Assembly: GCF_013408795.1 (NCBI RefSeq)
Contig: NZ_JACCCC010000001.1
Span: 4,526,001-4,590,000 of the forward strand
Direction: 5' to 3'
Length of the DNA stretch: 64,000 bases
Source: Spinactinospora alkalitolerans
GTDB taxonomy: Bacteria > Actinomycetota > Actinomycetes > Streptosporangiales > Streptosporangiaceae
Shown: in pieces, positions 16,962-26,090 of the stretch
Position numbering within the stretch: position 1 is the stretch's first letter
Layout of the letters: each line of letters starts with the position of its first letter
The notes under the pieces: generated by a model
The model's database searches: none
Seen by the model: the letters and a program-made list of their open reading frames with translations, nothing else
What the model was told of the DNA's origin: nothing
Position numbers and translations under genes: made by a program

Positions 16962-17798
16962 TCAGGGCTTGCGCCCGACGGCGCAGAACTGGGCCACTGC
17001 TTCGGGAACGGCCGCGCCACCGGTGTCGGGCCGCCACTGCGAGCAGGAGGCCACGCCCGGCTCGACGAGTTCCAGGCCCTCGAAGAGCCCGGCGAGATCG
17101 GCGCGGCTGCGCAGGACGAGCGGGGTGGAGCCGCCCTCGTTCCACAGCTGCGCGGCCTCGTCCATCGCCTCGCCGCGCACCTCGTTCGTCGAGTGCGAGA
17201 CCACCAGGTGGCTGCCGGAGGGAACGGCGTCCATGATCCGCCGCACGAGCGCGGCCGCCTCGCCGGTGTCGGGGACGAATTCGAGGATCCCCAGCAGCAT
17301 GACCGCGACCGGCCGGTCGAAGTCCAGGGTCCGGGCGGCCCTCGACAGGATCACGTCGGGTTCGCGCAGGTCGGCGTCGATGTAGTCGGTGGCGCCCTCG
17401 GGGGTGCCGACGAGCAGCGCCCGGGCGTGCACCAGGACGACGGGGTCGTTGTCGACGTAGACGATCCGGCACTCCGGGGCGATCGACTGGGCGACCTCGT
17501 GGGTGTTGTCGGCGGCGGGGATGCCGGTGCCGATGTCGAGGAACTGGCGGATGCCCGCCTCCTCGACCAGGTGGCGCACCGCCCGCGCCAGGAACGCCCG
17601 GTTCGCGCGGGCGTTGGCCACCATGTCCGGCAGGGCCGTCAGGATCTGCTCGCCGGTCTCGCGGTCGGCGGCGTAGTTGTCCTTGCCGCCCAGCCAGTAG
17701 TCCCAGATCCGAGCCGGGTGGGCCGTGCTCGTGTCGATCTCGGGAGGGAACTCGGCGCTGTCGGACTGGGGCTTCATCCACGCCGGGGTTTCGCTCAT
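16962..17798 (-). CDS. SAM-dependent methyltransferase, DUF574 / PF04672 family
   Basis: 278 residues. This actinobacteria-specific family is recognised from 'HPARIWDYWLGGKDNYAAD' near residue 30 and the SAM-binding motif 'FLDIGTGIPAADNTHE' near residue 90, followed by 'VYVDNDPVVL' and 'GILEFVPD'. The substrates of the family are largely uncharacterised. The ATG at 17798 has AGGAG about 10 nt upstream. It is convergent with the TetR gene (51 bp between stops). Confidence 0.93.
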   Translation of the reverse strand: MSETPAWMKPQSDSAEFPPEIDTSTAHPARIWDYWLGGKDNYAADRETGEQILTALPDMVANARANRAFLARAVRHLVEEAGIRQFLDIGTGIPAADNTHEVAQSIAPECRIVYVDNDPVVLVHARALLVGTPEGATDYIDADLREPDVILSRAARTLDFDRPVAVMLLGILEFVPDTGEAAALVRRIMDAVPSGSHLVVSHSTNEVRGEAMDEAAQLWNEGGSTPLVLRSRADLAGLFEGLELVEPGVASCSQWRPDTGGAAVPEAVAQFCAVGRKP

Positions 17799-18489
17799 GG
17801 GCTGGTGGCTCCTGTGGTCGTTTCCGGGGCGGCCGTCTTCGGGCTCTGCGCGCATCCTAGGACGTATTCGATCAGTCGACGCCCCACTCGCGCCGCATGT
17901 CGCCGATGCCCCGATCCGCCGCGTCCGCGCCGCCCGCTGCACCGGGCGGCGGCCCCTCGCCGGACGGGCCGGGCCCGACCGTTCGGCAGGCGTTGACCAG
18001 GTGCTCCGTACACACTGGTGATTTAACGGATGCGCGGTAACCGGATCGACACGGATAGTTGCGGTGTCTCCACGGTAAGGAGTTGGTGAATACGACGTTC
18101 CCCCCGCCGCACATTCCACTCCGACGGTGGCCGCTTTTCGCCGGCACCCTCCACCCGTTCCCCATTCGGGGTGTTCTCGGCGAACACTTCCGGATCTCCG
18201 GGCCGGACACCCCGATCAGTGGCCACGAGACCGCTGCGCGTTTCTTCGCACGAAGAACCGGCAGCGCCGCGGCGGGCCTTGTCCAGGACCGCCCTCCCGT
18301 TCCTTCGGCCGCACGCCGGACGGTACGGGAAAACCCCGGACCTGCTGTTCAAGGCAGTCCGCGGCCCTCCGCGATCCAGCGTTGGATCCCTTTCCCCCTG
18401 TATCTGATGGCGGACCCGCACGCGTTTTCCGGACCTCCGGGTGGAAATCCGGCGAACGCCTCCGCCCCGAAGAAAAGGAATCGAACTCC
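17799..18489. other. 690-bp intergenic region, no convincing gene
   Basis: Lies between the divergent methyltransferase and cutinase genes. Short openings on both strands lack family features and codon bias; one GTG near 18086 follows AAGGAG but leads into a poorly biased Pro/Arg-rich peptide. The region 18000-18150 is A/T-enriched and probably carries both promoters. Confidence 0.5.
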
Positions 18490-19446
18490 GTGCGCATGTC
18501 AAGCACCCCCGGTTACCCCCTGTCCCCCGACTCCGGTGGCACGACCCCGCCCCCGCGCTCCCGCAGTGCCAGGATCGCCGGCACGCTGGCCATGGCCGCC
18601 GCGCTGGCCATGGCCGGCGTAAGCGTCGCCGCCCCGGCCCAGGCCGACGCCGACAACCCCTACGAGCGCGGCCCGGCCCCCACCGAATCCAGCATCGAGG
18701 CGCTGCGCGGCCCGTACTCGGTCGACGAGGACTCCGTCTCCTCGTGGGGCGTCAGCGGCTTCGGCGGCGGCACGGTCTACTACCCGACCGGCACCAGCGA
18801 GACCTTCGGCGCGATCGCGGTCGCCCCGGGCTACACCGCCAGCTCCTCGTCGATGTCCTGGCTGGGCCCGCGCCTGGCCTCCCAGGGCTTCGTCATCTTC
18901 ACCATCGACACCAACACCCGCTACGACCAGCCCGACAGCCGGGGCCGCCAACTGGAGGCCGCACTGGAGTACCTGGTCGAGGACAGCGACAGCGACGTCC
19001 GGGACCGGATCGACCCCGACCGGCTCGGCGTCATGGGCCACTCCATGGGCGGCGGCGGCACCCTCGCCGCGGCCGAGGACAACCCGGACCTGCAGGCGGC
19101 CATCCCGCTCACCGGCTGGCACCTTCAGAAGGACTGGTCCGACGTGCAGGTGCCGACGCTGGTGGTCGGCGCCGAGGACGACACCATCGCCTCGGTGCGC
19201 TCGCACTCCGAGCCGTTCTACGAGAGCCTGCCCGGTTCGCTGGACAAGGCCTACCTGGAGCTCGACGGGGCCGGTCACTTCGCCCCGAACTTCTCCAACA
19301 CCACCATCGCCAAGTACAGCATCTCCTGGCTGAAGCGCTTCGTCGACAACGACACCCGCTACGAGCAGTTCCTCTGCCCCCCGCCCAGCACCGGCTGGGG
19401 CAGTGACATCTCCGATTACCGCGACACCTGCCCCCACTCCTCCTAA
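18490..19446 (+). CDS. Secreted cutinase / polyester (PET) hydrolase-like lipase
   Basis: 318-residue precursor of an extracellular alpha/beta hydrolase very like Thermobifida cutinases. A signal peptide (Arg-rich n-region, Ala/Met-rich core, cut near 'AQA-DAD', residues 50-54) precedes the mature '[11 protein letters not shown]' start. The triad is Ser185 (GHSMG), Asp231 (GAEDDT) and His263 (GAGHFAPN). Positions matching TfCut2 Tyr60, Met131, Trp155 and Phe209 are Tyr115, Met186, Trp210 and Phe264. Cys296 and Cys314 can form the C-terminal disulphide. The Pro before the Trp in TfCut2 is Gly here. GTG 18490 is preferred (AGGA about 11 nt upstream); ATG 18496 is the alternative. Confidence 0.95.
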   Translation: MRMSSTPGYPLSPDSGGTTPPPRSRSARIAGTLAMAAALAMAGVSVAAPAQADADNPYERGPAPTESSIEALRGPYSVDEDSVSSWGVSGFGGGTVYYPTGTSETFGAIAVAPGYTASSSSMSWLGPRLASQGFVIFTIDTNTRYDQPDSRGRQLEAALEYLVEDSDSDVRDRIDPDRLGVMGHSMGGGGTLAAAEDNPDLQAAIPLTGWHLQKDWSDVQVPTLVVGAEDDTIASVRSHSEPFYESLPGSLDKAYLELDGAGHFAPNFSNTTIAKYSISWLKRFVDNDTRYEQFLCPPPSTGWGSDISDYRDTCPHSS

Positions 19447-19460
19447 GGGGGCGGCCGGAC

Positions 19461-19505
19461 CCCTGCGGGCCCCGCGCACCGCCGCCGGGGCGGGGCCCCG
19501 CAGGG
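19461..19505 (+). terminator. Strong hairpin terminator after the cutinase gene
   Basis: 15-bp GC stem (CCCTGCGGGCCCCGC against GCGGGGCCCCGCAGGG, one bulged G) with a 14-nt loop, 14 bp after the stop codon. There is no U-tract, as is usual in actinobacteria. Confidence 0.8.
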
Positions 19506-19510
19506 CAGGC

Positions 19511-19545
19511 GCCGGTGGCGGCAGCGGGGAGCGGCCGCCACCGGC
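19511..19545 (-). terminator. Hairpin terminator for the convergent membrane protein gene
   Basis: Perfect 12-bp stem (GCCGGTGGCGGC / GCCGCCACCGGC) with an 11-nt loop, 4 bp beyond the minus-strand stop at 19550. Confidence 0.75.
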
Positions 19546-19549
19546 GCTC

Positions 19550-20137
19550 TCACGCGTCGGGCTGCTCGCCGCCGTCCCCCTGCCCGGCCCGCGGTGGTTC
19601 CTGCGGGAGGGTCCTGGTGTAGGCGACGGCGGCCGCGCCTCCCGCGGCCCAGCCGAGCAGCAGCGCGCTCGCGGCGGTCCCGTGCGGCAGGATCGATCCC
19701 GTCATCGGGGGCCGGACCGATGTCAGCGCGGAGGCGCCGGTCTCGCTCCCGCTCCACGTCCGCAGGGACGAGGACTCCGCCCCGGCGGGCGCGTAGGCGA
19801 ACCAGCCGAACTCCGCCTGCGCCGACGGGCTCCACGTGACCCGCGTCCCCCGCTGGGCCAGCTCGTTGCCCGTGATGGTGGCCGCGGTCTCCCCCGCCGT
19901 CGCGGCGAGGACCAGCGCGCCCCAGCCGAGGACGAACACGGCCGCCCGGCCCCGCAGCGGATCGACCCCCGGAAGGACCAGGCGCACCAGCGCCGCGGCG
20001 ACGCCCAGGGTCACCAGCACGCCGACGATTCCGGGCAGCGAGAATCCGGCGCCCCGGACGAACGCGCCCAGGAGGGCGACCAGCCCCGAGGGGACGAGCA
20101 CGGCGACGATGAGAACCTTGCGGCGGTGCGGCTGCAT
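19550..20137 (-). CDS. Hypothetical membrane protein with four predicted TM segments
   Basis: 195 residues, not recognised. Four hydrophobic stretches (about residues 8-30, 35-57, 64-85 and 160-182) flank one hydrophilic, Ser/Thr-rich segment of about 75 residues (about 86-158), probably a single extracytoplasmic loop. The C-terminal tail is charged and Pro/Gly-rich. The ATG at 20137 begins 'MQPHRRKVL', a typical positive-inside N-terminus; the longer opening to 20311 has no membrane-protein character. It is convergent with the cutinase gene, each with its own hairpin. Confidence 0.65.
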   Translation of the reverse strand: MQPHRRKVLIVAVLVPSGLVALLGAFVRGAGFSLPGIVGVLVTLGVAAALVRLVLPGVDPLRGRAAVFVLGWGALVLAATAGETAATITGNELAQRGTRVTWSPSAQAEFGWFAYAPAGAESSSLRTWSGSETGASALTSVRPPMTGSILPHGTAASALLLGWAAGGAAAVAYTRTLPQEPPRAGQGDGGEQPDA

Positions 20138-20412
20138 GACCCGCAACCCTACTGGCGCCGCCGTGCGCGGGTCGCTCCCGGCCGGACCGCCGTGTTCGCG
20201 GGCGATGCGCTCCACGACCGCCGGCACGCGCGGGATCGCGCGGTCGGCGGTGTTCCGGCGATGGGTGCGGACGTTGAGAGGCACCGACCCGACGCCCGCT
20301 GCGACGCACACGTCCGCCCCGACTGATCGGTGCGAGGCCGAGCGGGGTCGGGGAGACTGGGTGTGTCCGTGTACGATCGCCTACCCGACGCGCGTGAAGG
20401 AGCCCTGCTCAG

Positions 20413-21447
20413 ATGGCCACTCCCGGTCCCGCTGCCCGGCGTCCGACCATCGCCGATGTCGCCGCGGCCGCGGGCGTCTCGCGGACCACCGTCTCGCATT
20501 CCCTCAACGGACTGGGCAAGGTCGATCCGCGCACCAGGGAGCGGGTGAAGGCCATCGCCGCCGAGCTCGGCTACCGGCCCAACCTGCGCGCCCAGCGGCT
20601 GCGCCGCGGGCGGGCCCAGGCCATCGCGCTGGCCTCCTCGATGCCCTTCGCCGTCGCGGGCGGGCCCTCGCGGCTCGGGTTCTACATGGAGGTCGCGGCC
20701 GCCGCCGCCGAGCGGGCGCTGACCCACGGCTACGCGCTGGTACTGGTTCCGCCGGTGGAGTCGGGGCCGGGACTGGAGTCGGTGGACATCGACGGCGCGA
20801 TCGTCGTGGAACCCGAACAGGACGACGACGTCGTGCGTCAGCTGCGCGACCGCGGCCTGCCCTACGTCACGCTGGGCCGCCAGGTGGGCGCCGCAGACGA
20901 CGCCTCCAGCGTCGACCTGCACGGCGGCCTGGTCATCGAGCTGCTGCTGGAGCACCTGCACGGGCAGGGCGCCCGCTGCCCCGCGCTCATCATCGGGTCC
21001 GGCACCCGGCAGTCCTACGTCGAGGTGCGCGCGGTGTTCGAGCGGATCGCCGCAGAGCAGGGCCGTCCGGCGCTCGTCGCGACCGCCCCGGAGCAGGACG
21101 GCGAGCAGGCCGGCTACGACCGCTGCTCCCGCCTGCTGCGCGAGCACCCCGAGATCGACGCCGTCTGCGCGATGGTGGACGCCTTCGCCATCGGCGCGAT
21201 CCGCGCCATCGCCGACAGCGGGCGCGTCATCCCGGACGACATCATGGTCGTCACCCGCTACGACGGCATCCGCGCCAAGACCTGTCGGCCTCCGCTCACC
21301 GCCGTCGATCTGGGCCTGGGCCAGGCCACCGGCGACGCGGTGGAACTGCTGCTCGCCCTGCTGGAGGGCGGCGCCGACGCTCCCGCGCCGAGCGCACCGC
21401 GCCCGCGCGTGGTGCCCCGGGCGTCCTCACTGCGCGGAGCCCGCTGA
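20413..21447 (+). CDS. LacI-family transcriptional regulator
   Basis: 344 residues. The N-terminal LacI HTH reads 'PTIADVAAAAGVSRTTVSHS' followed by 'LNGLGKVDPRTRERV' with the hinge helix 'LGYRPNLRAQRL'. A periplasmic-binding-like sensor domain follows (about 65-330), with 'DGAIVVEPEQ', 'YVTLGRQ' and 'DDIMVVTRYDG' in the expected places. The ATG has GAAGGAG upstream and a candidate -10 (TACGAT) about 45 bp before it. Neighbours do not identify the sugar or effector; no CelR-type palindrome was seen near the cutinase gene. Confidence 0.94.
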   Translation: MATPGPAARRPTIADVAAAAGVSRTTVSHSLNGLGKVDPRTRERVKAIAAELGYRPNLRAQRLRRGRAQAIALASSMPFAVAGGPSRLGFYMEVAAAAAERALTHGYALVLVPPVESGPGLESVDIDGAIVVEPEQDDDVVRQLRDRGLPYVTLGRQVGAADDASSVDLHGGLVIELLLEHLHGQGARCPALIIGSGTRQSYVEVRAVFERIAAEQGRPALVATAPEQDGEQAGYDRCSRLLREHPEIDAVCAMVDAFAIGAIRAIADSGRVIPDDIMVVTRYDGIRAKTCRPPLTAVDLGLGQATGDAVELLLALLEGGADAPAPSAPRPRVVPRASSLRGAR

Positions 21448-21490
21448 GCCGCCCCTGCGGTGACCCGGCCGCCGCCCGGCGACGGCGCAC

Positions 21491-22201
21491 TCACACCCCC
21501 AGCATCAGCACGACCCCCGACACCAGGGCGAAGCCCAGAACGAGCAGCCGCATCCTCGGCGCGTTGATCCGGTGGTGGACCAGGCGGCTCAGCCCCGCTC
21601 CCAGGGCCAGCGCCGGCAGCATCAGCAGGGCCGGCCAGGCTTGGGCGATGTCGCTCTGGCCGGTGCCGAACAGCAGGGCGAGCGAGGCGAGCTCGCCCAC
21701 CAGGAAGCACACCGCCACCGTGGAGCGTAGCTCGGCGGGCGGGCGGTGCTGGTAGACCAGGGCCAGCGGCGGGCCGCCCACCCCGGTGGCGGTCTCGGTG
21801 ATGCCGGTGACGACGCCCGCGCCGAGGTAGGCCGTGCGCCCCGGGGTGAAGGAAGGCGCTGCGAGACTGGCCAGCGCGGCCAGCACCGTCGCGACGCCCA
21901 CGAACAACCCCAGCCGCTCGGCCGGGACCACCCACAGCAGCATCAGCCCGCCCGGGGTCGCCGCCAGCCGGGCCGCGGTGATCCAGCCCGCCCCCCGCAG
22001 GTCCAGCGCCGAGCGCTCCCGCCACGCCACGTACAGGTTCAGCGGGACCATCGCCACCAGCAGGAACACCGGGAGCAGAGTAGGGTCGAGGAGCCCGGTC
22101 ACCGGCGCGACGATGAGCGCGAAACCCAGGCCGCTGCTGCCCTGGACGAACGCGGCGACGGCCACCACCACGGCCAGCAGCAGGAGGGTGGCGGGGCTCA
22201 T
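21491..22201 (-). CDS. TauE/SafE-family (sulfite/organic anion exporter-like) membrane protein
   Basis: 236 residues with about eight hydrophobic segments. The N-terminal 'FVQGSSGLGFALIVAP' and mid-protein 'GITETATGVGGPPLALV' are the paired glycine-rich motifs of the TauE/SafE (DUF81) family. It sits in the inner membrane and probably exports a small anion. The start overlaps the upstream amidohydrolase stop (ATGA), so it belongs to the permease-amidohydrolase operon and may export a product of that pathway. Confidence 0.9.
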   Translation of the reverse strand: MSPATLLLLAVVVAVAAFVQGSSGLGFALIVAPVTGLLDPTLLPVFLLVAMVPLNLYVAWRERSALDLRGAGWITAARLAATPGGLMLLWVVPAERLGLFVGVATVLAALASLAAPSFTPGRTAYLGAGVVTGITETATGVGGPPLALVYQHRPPAELRSTVAVCFLVGELASLALLFGTGQSDIAQAWPALLMLPALALGAGLSRLVHHRINAPRMRLLVLGFALVSGVVLMLGV

Positions 22202-23592
22202 CGCGCACCGTTTCGCGCACGGTGCTCGGTGGAGACGGGATGCGCCCGGGTGATGCGGGCCCGCGCCACCACCTCCCGGCCGACCTCCGCCGCACGCTCC
22301 ACCAGGGCGCGCCCGTCCCAGTCGGTGGGCCAGCCCTTCCACAACCGCAGCCGCCCGCCCACGACGACGGCGGTGATCTGGTCGCGGTCGGCCAGCCGGA
22401 CCAGTTCCCAGGGCAGGTCCCAGGACGGCCGCAGCTCCGGCACCGTGACGTCCACCAGTAGGAAGTCGGCTGCGCGGCCCGCGGCGATCTCGCCGGTGAG
22501 CGCGCCCAGACCGACAGCGTCGGCGCTCGCGCGGGTGCCGTGCTCCAGCCAGGTCCAGCCGCCGCCGCAGGAGGAATCGCCCATGGTCAGACCGTAGGCG
22601 ATCCGTTGGGCGGACTCGGCGGCGTCCAGCAGCCGGAAGGCGTCGCCCCGAGTGCCGTCGGTGCCCAGGCCGAAGCGCACTCCCGTCTGCGCCAGGGTGA
22701 GCGCGGGCGCGACCGCGTCGCCCTTCCAGGCGCTGGCGATCGGGTTGTAGCTGACGGCTGCGCCGCGCCCGCGCAGCAGTTCCACCTCGGCGGCGGTGAG
22801 CAGGGTGGCGTGCGCGGCGAGGAGTTGCGGGCCCAGCGCGCCCGCCCGGTCCAGGTGCTCCAGCGGGCGCACGCCGTGGCGCACGAGGGAGCGCTCGACG
22901 GAGGCCAGGTGCTCATTGACGTGGATCTGCACCACCGCGCCGGCCTCGCGGGCGAGGCCGGCGGTGTCGCGCAGGGTGCGCTCGGTGGCGGCCTCGGGGA
23001 TGGAGACCGCCAGCGATGCGTGCACCAGGTCATCACCCTCGTAGCGGGCGAGGTGCTTCTCCGCCCGCGCCAGGACCTCGGAGGGGGTGGTGCCGGGCTC
23101 GCCCACGTCGTTGCAGACCAGGCCCAGGACGCAGCGCAGCCCCGCCTCTCGGGTGGCCGCGGCGACGGCCTCGACGTCAACGGGTGCGCGGGTGCCGGCC
23201 TCGGCCACCGTGGTGAAGCCGCCGCGCAGCGCCTGCAGTGACGCCAGCTTCGCCGACAGGTGGGCGCTCTCCTCGTCCAACTCTCCTTCCAGCGGTATCC
23301 ACACCCGGCGGAAGATCTCCGAGGGCTCGCCGAAGGCGAGCGAGGAGCCCAACACCTGGGTCAGATGGTGGTGGGCGTCCACGAACCCCGGCATCAGCAG
23401 GTGGCCGGGCAGCGCCACCGGGGTCAGGTCGGGATGCTCGCGTCGCAGCCGCTCCAGCGGTCCGACCGCGGTGAACACCCCGTCGGCGACGACGGCGGCG
23501 TGTTCACGCGCCGGCCCTTCGGGCAACAGCACCAGTTCAGGCGCCAGCAGCGCCGGCCCGGCGTCGAAACGGTCAGGGGTGAGCTCGTTCAT
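22198..23592 (-). CDS. Amidohydrolase (cytosine/guanine deaminase-like, TRZ/ATZ group)
   Basis: 464-residue metal-dependent hydrolase. Metal ligands: 'PGFVDAHHHL' near residue 72 (His-x-His), 'QIHVNEH' near 245 (His), 'LLAAHATLL' near 280 (His) and 'FGLGTDGTRGDAF' near 330 (Asp). The C-terminus has the return beta-sandwich 'GRAADFLLVDV'. Homologues deaminate or dechlorinate purines, pyrimidines, triazines or S-adenosylhomocysteine-type substrates. The upstream gene is an NCS2 nucleobase permease, so a nucleobase-like heterocycle is the likely substrate. The ATG at 23592 opens 50 bp after the permease stop. Confidence 0.9.
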   Translation of the reverse strand: MNELTPDRFDAGPALLAPELVLLPEGPAREHAAVVADGVFTAVGPLERLRREHPDLTPVALPGHLLMPGFVDAHHHLTQVLGSSLAFGEPSEIFRRVWIPLEGELDEESAHLSAKLASLQALRGGFTTVAEAGTRAPVDVEAVAAATREAGLRCVLGLVCNDVGEPGTTPSEVLARAEKHLARYEGDDLVHASLAVSIPEAATERTLRDTAGLAREAGAVVQIHVNEHLASVERSLVRHGVRPLEHLDRAGALGPQLLAAHATLLTAAEVELLRGRGAAVSYNPIASAWKGDAVAPALTLAQTGVRFGLGTDGTRGDAFRLLDAAESAQRIAYGLTMGDSSCGGGWTWLEHGTRASADAVGLGALTGEIAAGRAADFLLVDVTVPELRPSWDLPWELVRLADRDQITAVVVGGRLRLWKGWPTDWDGRALVERAAEVGREVVARARITRAHPVSTEHRARNGAR

Positions 23593-23642
23593 GGCTCTCT
23601 TTTCCAGCTCGGGACGGGCACGGCGCGGACTGCGCCGCGGAT

Positions 23643-25079
23643 TCAGGGGTTGGGCGCATCGCGGGTCCCCTCGGCCCGTGATCGCGCCGAAGCCTGCGGC
23701 GGGACGGGCGGGACCCCGTCCTCGGCCGCGGGTGCCGCAGCAGGGGCCGGGGCCCGCCTGCCGAAGCGGCGACCCAGTGCCGGACGGACGTGGTTGAACA
23801 GGATGTTGAGCACGGCGGCGGTGAAGGCGCCGACCGCGACCCCGCTCTCCAGCAGGATGCGCGCGTTGGGTGGGAAGGTCGCGTAGGCGCCGGGGACGAG
23901 GATGGGCAGCAGCCCCAGCGCGACGGCGACCGCGCAGATGAACGTGGTGGTGTGGTCGTCGAGGTCTGCGCGGCCGATCATCTGCACGCCCAGCACCACG
24001 ATCACGCCGAACACCACCATGGCGGTGCCGCCGACAACGGCCGAGGGGACGGCGTTGATCAGCGCGGTGATCGGGGCGAAGAAGCCGATGAGCACGAGCA
24101 GCACGCCCGCGGCGACCGTGACGAAGCGGCTGCGCACATCGGTGACCCGGACGATGCCGATGTTTTCGCCGCTGGTGACCATGAGCGGCAGGCCGAAGAA
24201 CCCTCCGGCGAAGGAGACCACGGCGTCGCCGCGGATGGTCTTGGGCGCGTCGCGGCGCGCGTCGACGTCCTTGCCCACGGCCTCTCCGTTGATGACGGTC
24301 TGGCCGGTGGCCTCGGCCATGGAGGCGAGGCTGTAGAGCAGCAGCGGCAACGAGGCGAGCAGGCTGAACTCGGGCACCCCGAAGGGCAGCGCTTGGGGCA
24401 CGTGCACCAGGCCGCCCTCGGTGGCACCGGCGAAGTCGGCCGTCCCCATGAAGAAGGCGAGCAGCGCCCCGGCGACCAGCCCGAGCATCACGGCGAGCTG
24501 GCGCAGCACCCCGGTGAACAGCCAGTAGAAGGCGACGGTGAAGCCGATGGTGGCCAGACCCAGCAGCAGGTCGCCGGGGTCTCCGAAGCCGGGGGTGCCG
24601 GGCGCGCCGGTGACCAGCAGCGCGCCGACCTTCACCAGATTGACTCCGACGATGATGATCATCGTGCCGATGACCAGCGCGGGAAAGAAGCGGATCAGCC
24701 GGGAGAACACCGGCAGCACCAGCAGGTAGAAGACGCCGGTGATGATGACCGCGCCGGTTGCGGTGCGCAACCCATGCTGCTGGGCGATGGCCATGAACAG
24801 CACGACGGGCGCACCGCCGGGCAGCATCACGAAGGGCAGTCGGGCGCCGACCTTCCACGGTCCCAGCGACTGAAGCACCGATCCCAGGCCCGACAGCACG
24901 AAAGCCGCCGAGAGCAGGTTCACGGTGATGCCGGTGGACAGGTCGAGCGTGGCGCTGACCAGGAACACGCTGGAGATGGGCGTTGCGGCCATGACGAGCA
25001 CGTGCTGCAGGCCGAAGAGCAGCATCCTGTGCAGGGGCCGGTATTCGTCGACGGGGTGCCGCGCTTTGGGGGAGGACAC
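23643..25079 (-). CDS. NCS2-family nucleobase:cation symporter (xanthine/uracil permease type)
   Basis: 478 residues with 12-14 hydrophobic segments. The NCS2 signature is visible: 'LFGLQHVLVMAATPISSVFL' at the N-terminus, 'EATGQTVINGEAVGKDVDAR' (the family's Glu-rich TM8 region), 'TSGENIGIVRVT' (TM10 Glu-Asn) and 'GGTAMVVFGVI'. It takes up a purine/pyrimidine or related ring with H+ or Na+. The GTG at 25079 has GGAG upstream; an in-frame opening to 25184 covers the operator and promoter. The C-terminal tail is Pro/Ala-rich. First gene of a three-gene operon. Confidence 0.93.
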   Translation of the reverse strand: MSSPKARHPVDEYRPLHRMLLFGLQHVLVMAATPISSVFLVSATLDLSTGITVNLLSAAFVLSGLGSVLQSLGPWKVGARLPFVMLPGGAPVVLFMAIAQQHGLRTATGAVIITGVFYLLVLPVFSRLIRFFPALVIGTMIIIVGVNLVKVGALLVTGAPGTPGFGDPGDLLLGLATIGFTVAFYWLFTGVLRQLAVMLGLVAGALLAFFMGTADFAGATEGGLVHVPQALPFGVPEFSLLASLPLLLYSLASMAEATGQTVINGEAVGKDVDARRDAPKTIRGDAVVSFAGGFFGLPLMVTSGENIGIVRVTDVRSRFVTVAAGVLLVLIGFFAPITALINAVPSAVVGGTAMVVFGVIVVLGVQMIGRADLDDHTTTFICAVAVALGLLPILVPGAYATFPPNARILLESGVAVGAFTAAVLNILFNHVRPALGRRFGRRAPAPAAAPAAEDGVPPVPPQASARSRAEGTRDAPNP

Positions 25080-25133
25080 GATCGGGCTCCGTTCGGCTGG
25101 CTGCCGGGACTTGGCCGAGTAGGGACGCCACTG

Positions 25134-25151
25134 CGCCAAATCGATTTGGCG
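25134..25151. promoter_or_regulatory. Perfect 18-bp palindromic operator
   Basis: CGCCAAATCGATTTGGCG lies immediately downstream of the predicted -10 of the permease operon, at the expected transcription start, and 55 bp before the GTG start. This is an arrangement for direct repression. No regulator gene is adjacent; the nearest is the LacI gene 3.7 kb away. Confidence 0.75.
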
Positions 25152-25154
25152 ACC

Positions 25155-25184
25155 AGTATGTGACCTGGGTCGCACCAAGGTCAA
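25155..25184 (-). promoter_or_regulatory. Promoter of the permease-amidohydrolase-exporter operon
   Basis: On the minus strand: TTGACC (25179-25184), an 18-bp spacer, then CATACT (25155-25160), followed directly by the 18-bp palindrome. Confidence 0.6.
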
Positions 25185-25315
25185 GGGCCCAGGAGGGCGG
25201 CGGCGCCGCGCTTCCGGCGATCCGCCCGCTGCCGACGCCTACCGTCTTCTCCCGTTTGCTCCGCGCAGGCCGGCACGGAGACGACCACCCGAGGAACACC
25301 GGAAGGAGCGACGCT

Positions 25316-26090
25316 GTGATCAGAACCCGTACGCGACCGAGGCGACGCCCACCGCCGCGTCCGGGTTCATCGTTTCGCGGCGTTGTCGACGGCCTTCGGG
25401 CAGGAAGGGGCTGGCTAAACCCTGATACAGCCGCCACCTGCACGCGGTGGCGCCCGCCCTGCTCACAGCGGCTATGGGTTGGCTCGGGCGGTTCGCACCC
25501 GGTATGAGCGGCTGCGGTTGATGGATGGCGCCCCGCTGCGCTGCGGCGCCTCCCGAGTCACGGTCAACCGCTCGCAGAGGGGCGAGATCGCCGCCTAGCC
25601 CCTGCCAAGCGATCACTGACCAGGACGCACTGTCTCCCATCAGCGGTTTAGGGGATGGAGCATCTCATGCGTCCGCCTCATGACTCGCGAACACAGGAGC
25701 AGGGAAAAGAGGTAATGCAATCGCGATATGCACAGGAAAAGATAGGCGCCAGTACGCTCCGCTCATCATCCAACCCCGAGCAGAGTCGCTGCTGACCTGG
25801 GAACTCCTGATGACTTCAGGAAGGCGGAGGAAATCACCTCCACACTCCGGCACCCAGGCGATTCAACATCCAGCATGCACCCACGCTCTTCATTGACTAC
25901 TTCCAGACGGACCGCTAAGGCCAAACAGAATCTGGACGGATGATTAATAACGTCAAAGGTTGGGCGTGCATCTGCCGTTCTTTCCGCATTTGCAGTTTCC
26001 AGCTTCTTGTTTCCCGCTCCAGCCCACGCGGGCACCAGCGGAGCCGGTACGACCGGCAAGGTCCGCGGCGCCTCGCATGCTTTTGGGCCT
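25316..26090. other. Gene-poor, lower-GC scar region
   Basis: No recognisable protein family. A short opening at 25316-25507 (63 codons, GTG) follows a strong GGAAGGAG but encodes an Arg/Pro-rich peptide that looks like the front of a lost gene. From about 25640 to 26030 base composition falls to roughly 55% G+C and all frames are broken. No terminal inverted repeats or transposase motifs could be fixed. Interpretation: a decayed insertion or recombination scar. Confidence 0.55.

Noticed and set aside
18023-18622. Openings on both strands upstream of the cutinase gene
   Set aside because: Overlapping, no codon bias, Pro/Arg/Ser-rich translations and no recognisable domain; treated as promoter DNA.
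25316-25507. 63-codon opening with strong RBS
   Set aside because: Not called as a gene because the peptide is low-complexity and lies at the edge of the low-GC scar; reported there as a possible beheaded gene.
25400-25600. Possible IS5-type transposase remnant (a 'RTRYERLR'-like stretch in one frame)
   Set aside because: The match is only a few residues, with no DDE motifs or inverted terminal repeats.
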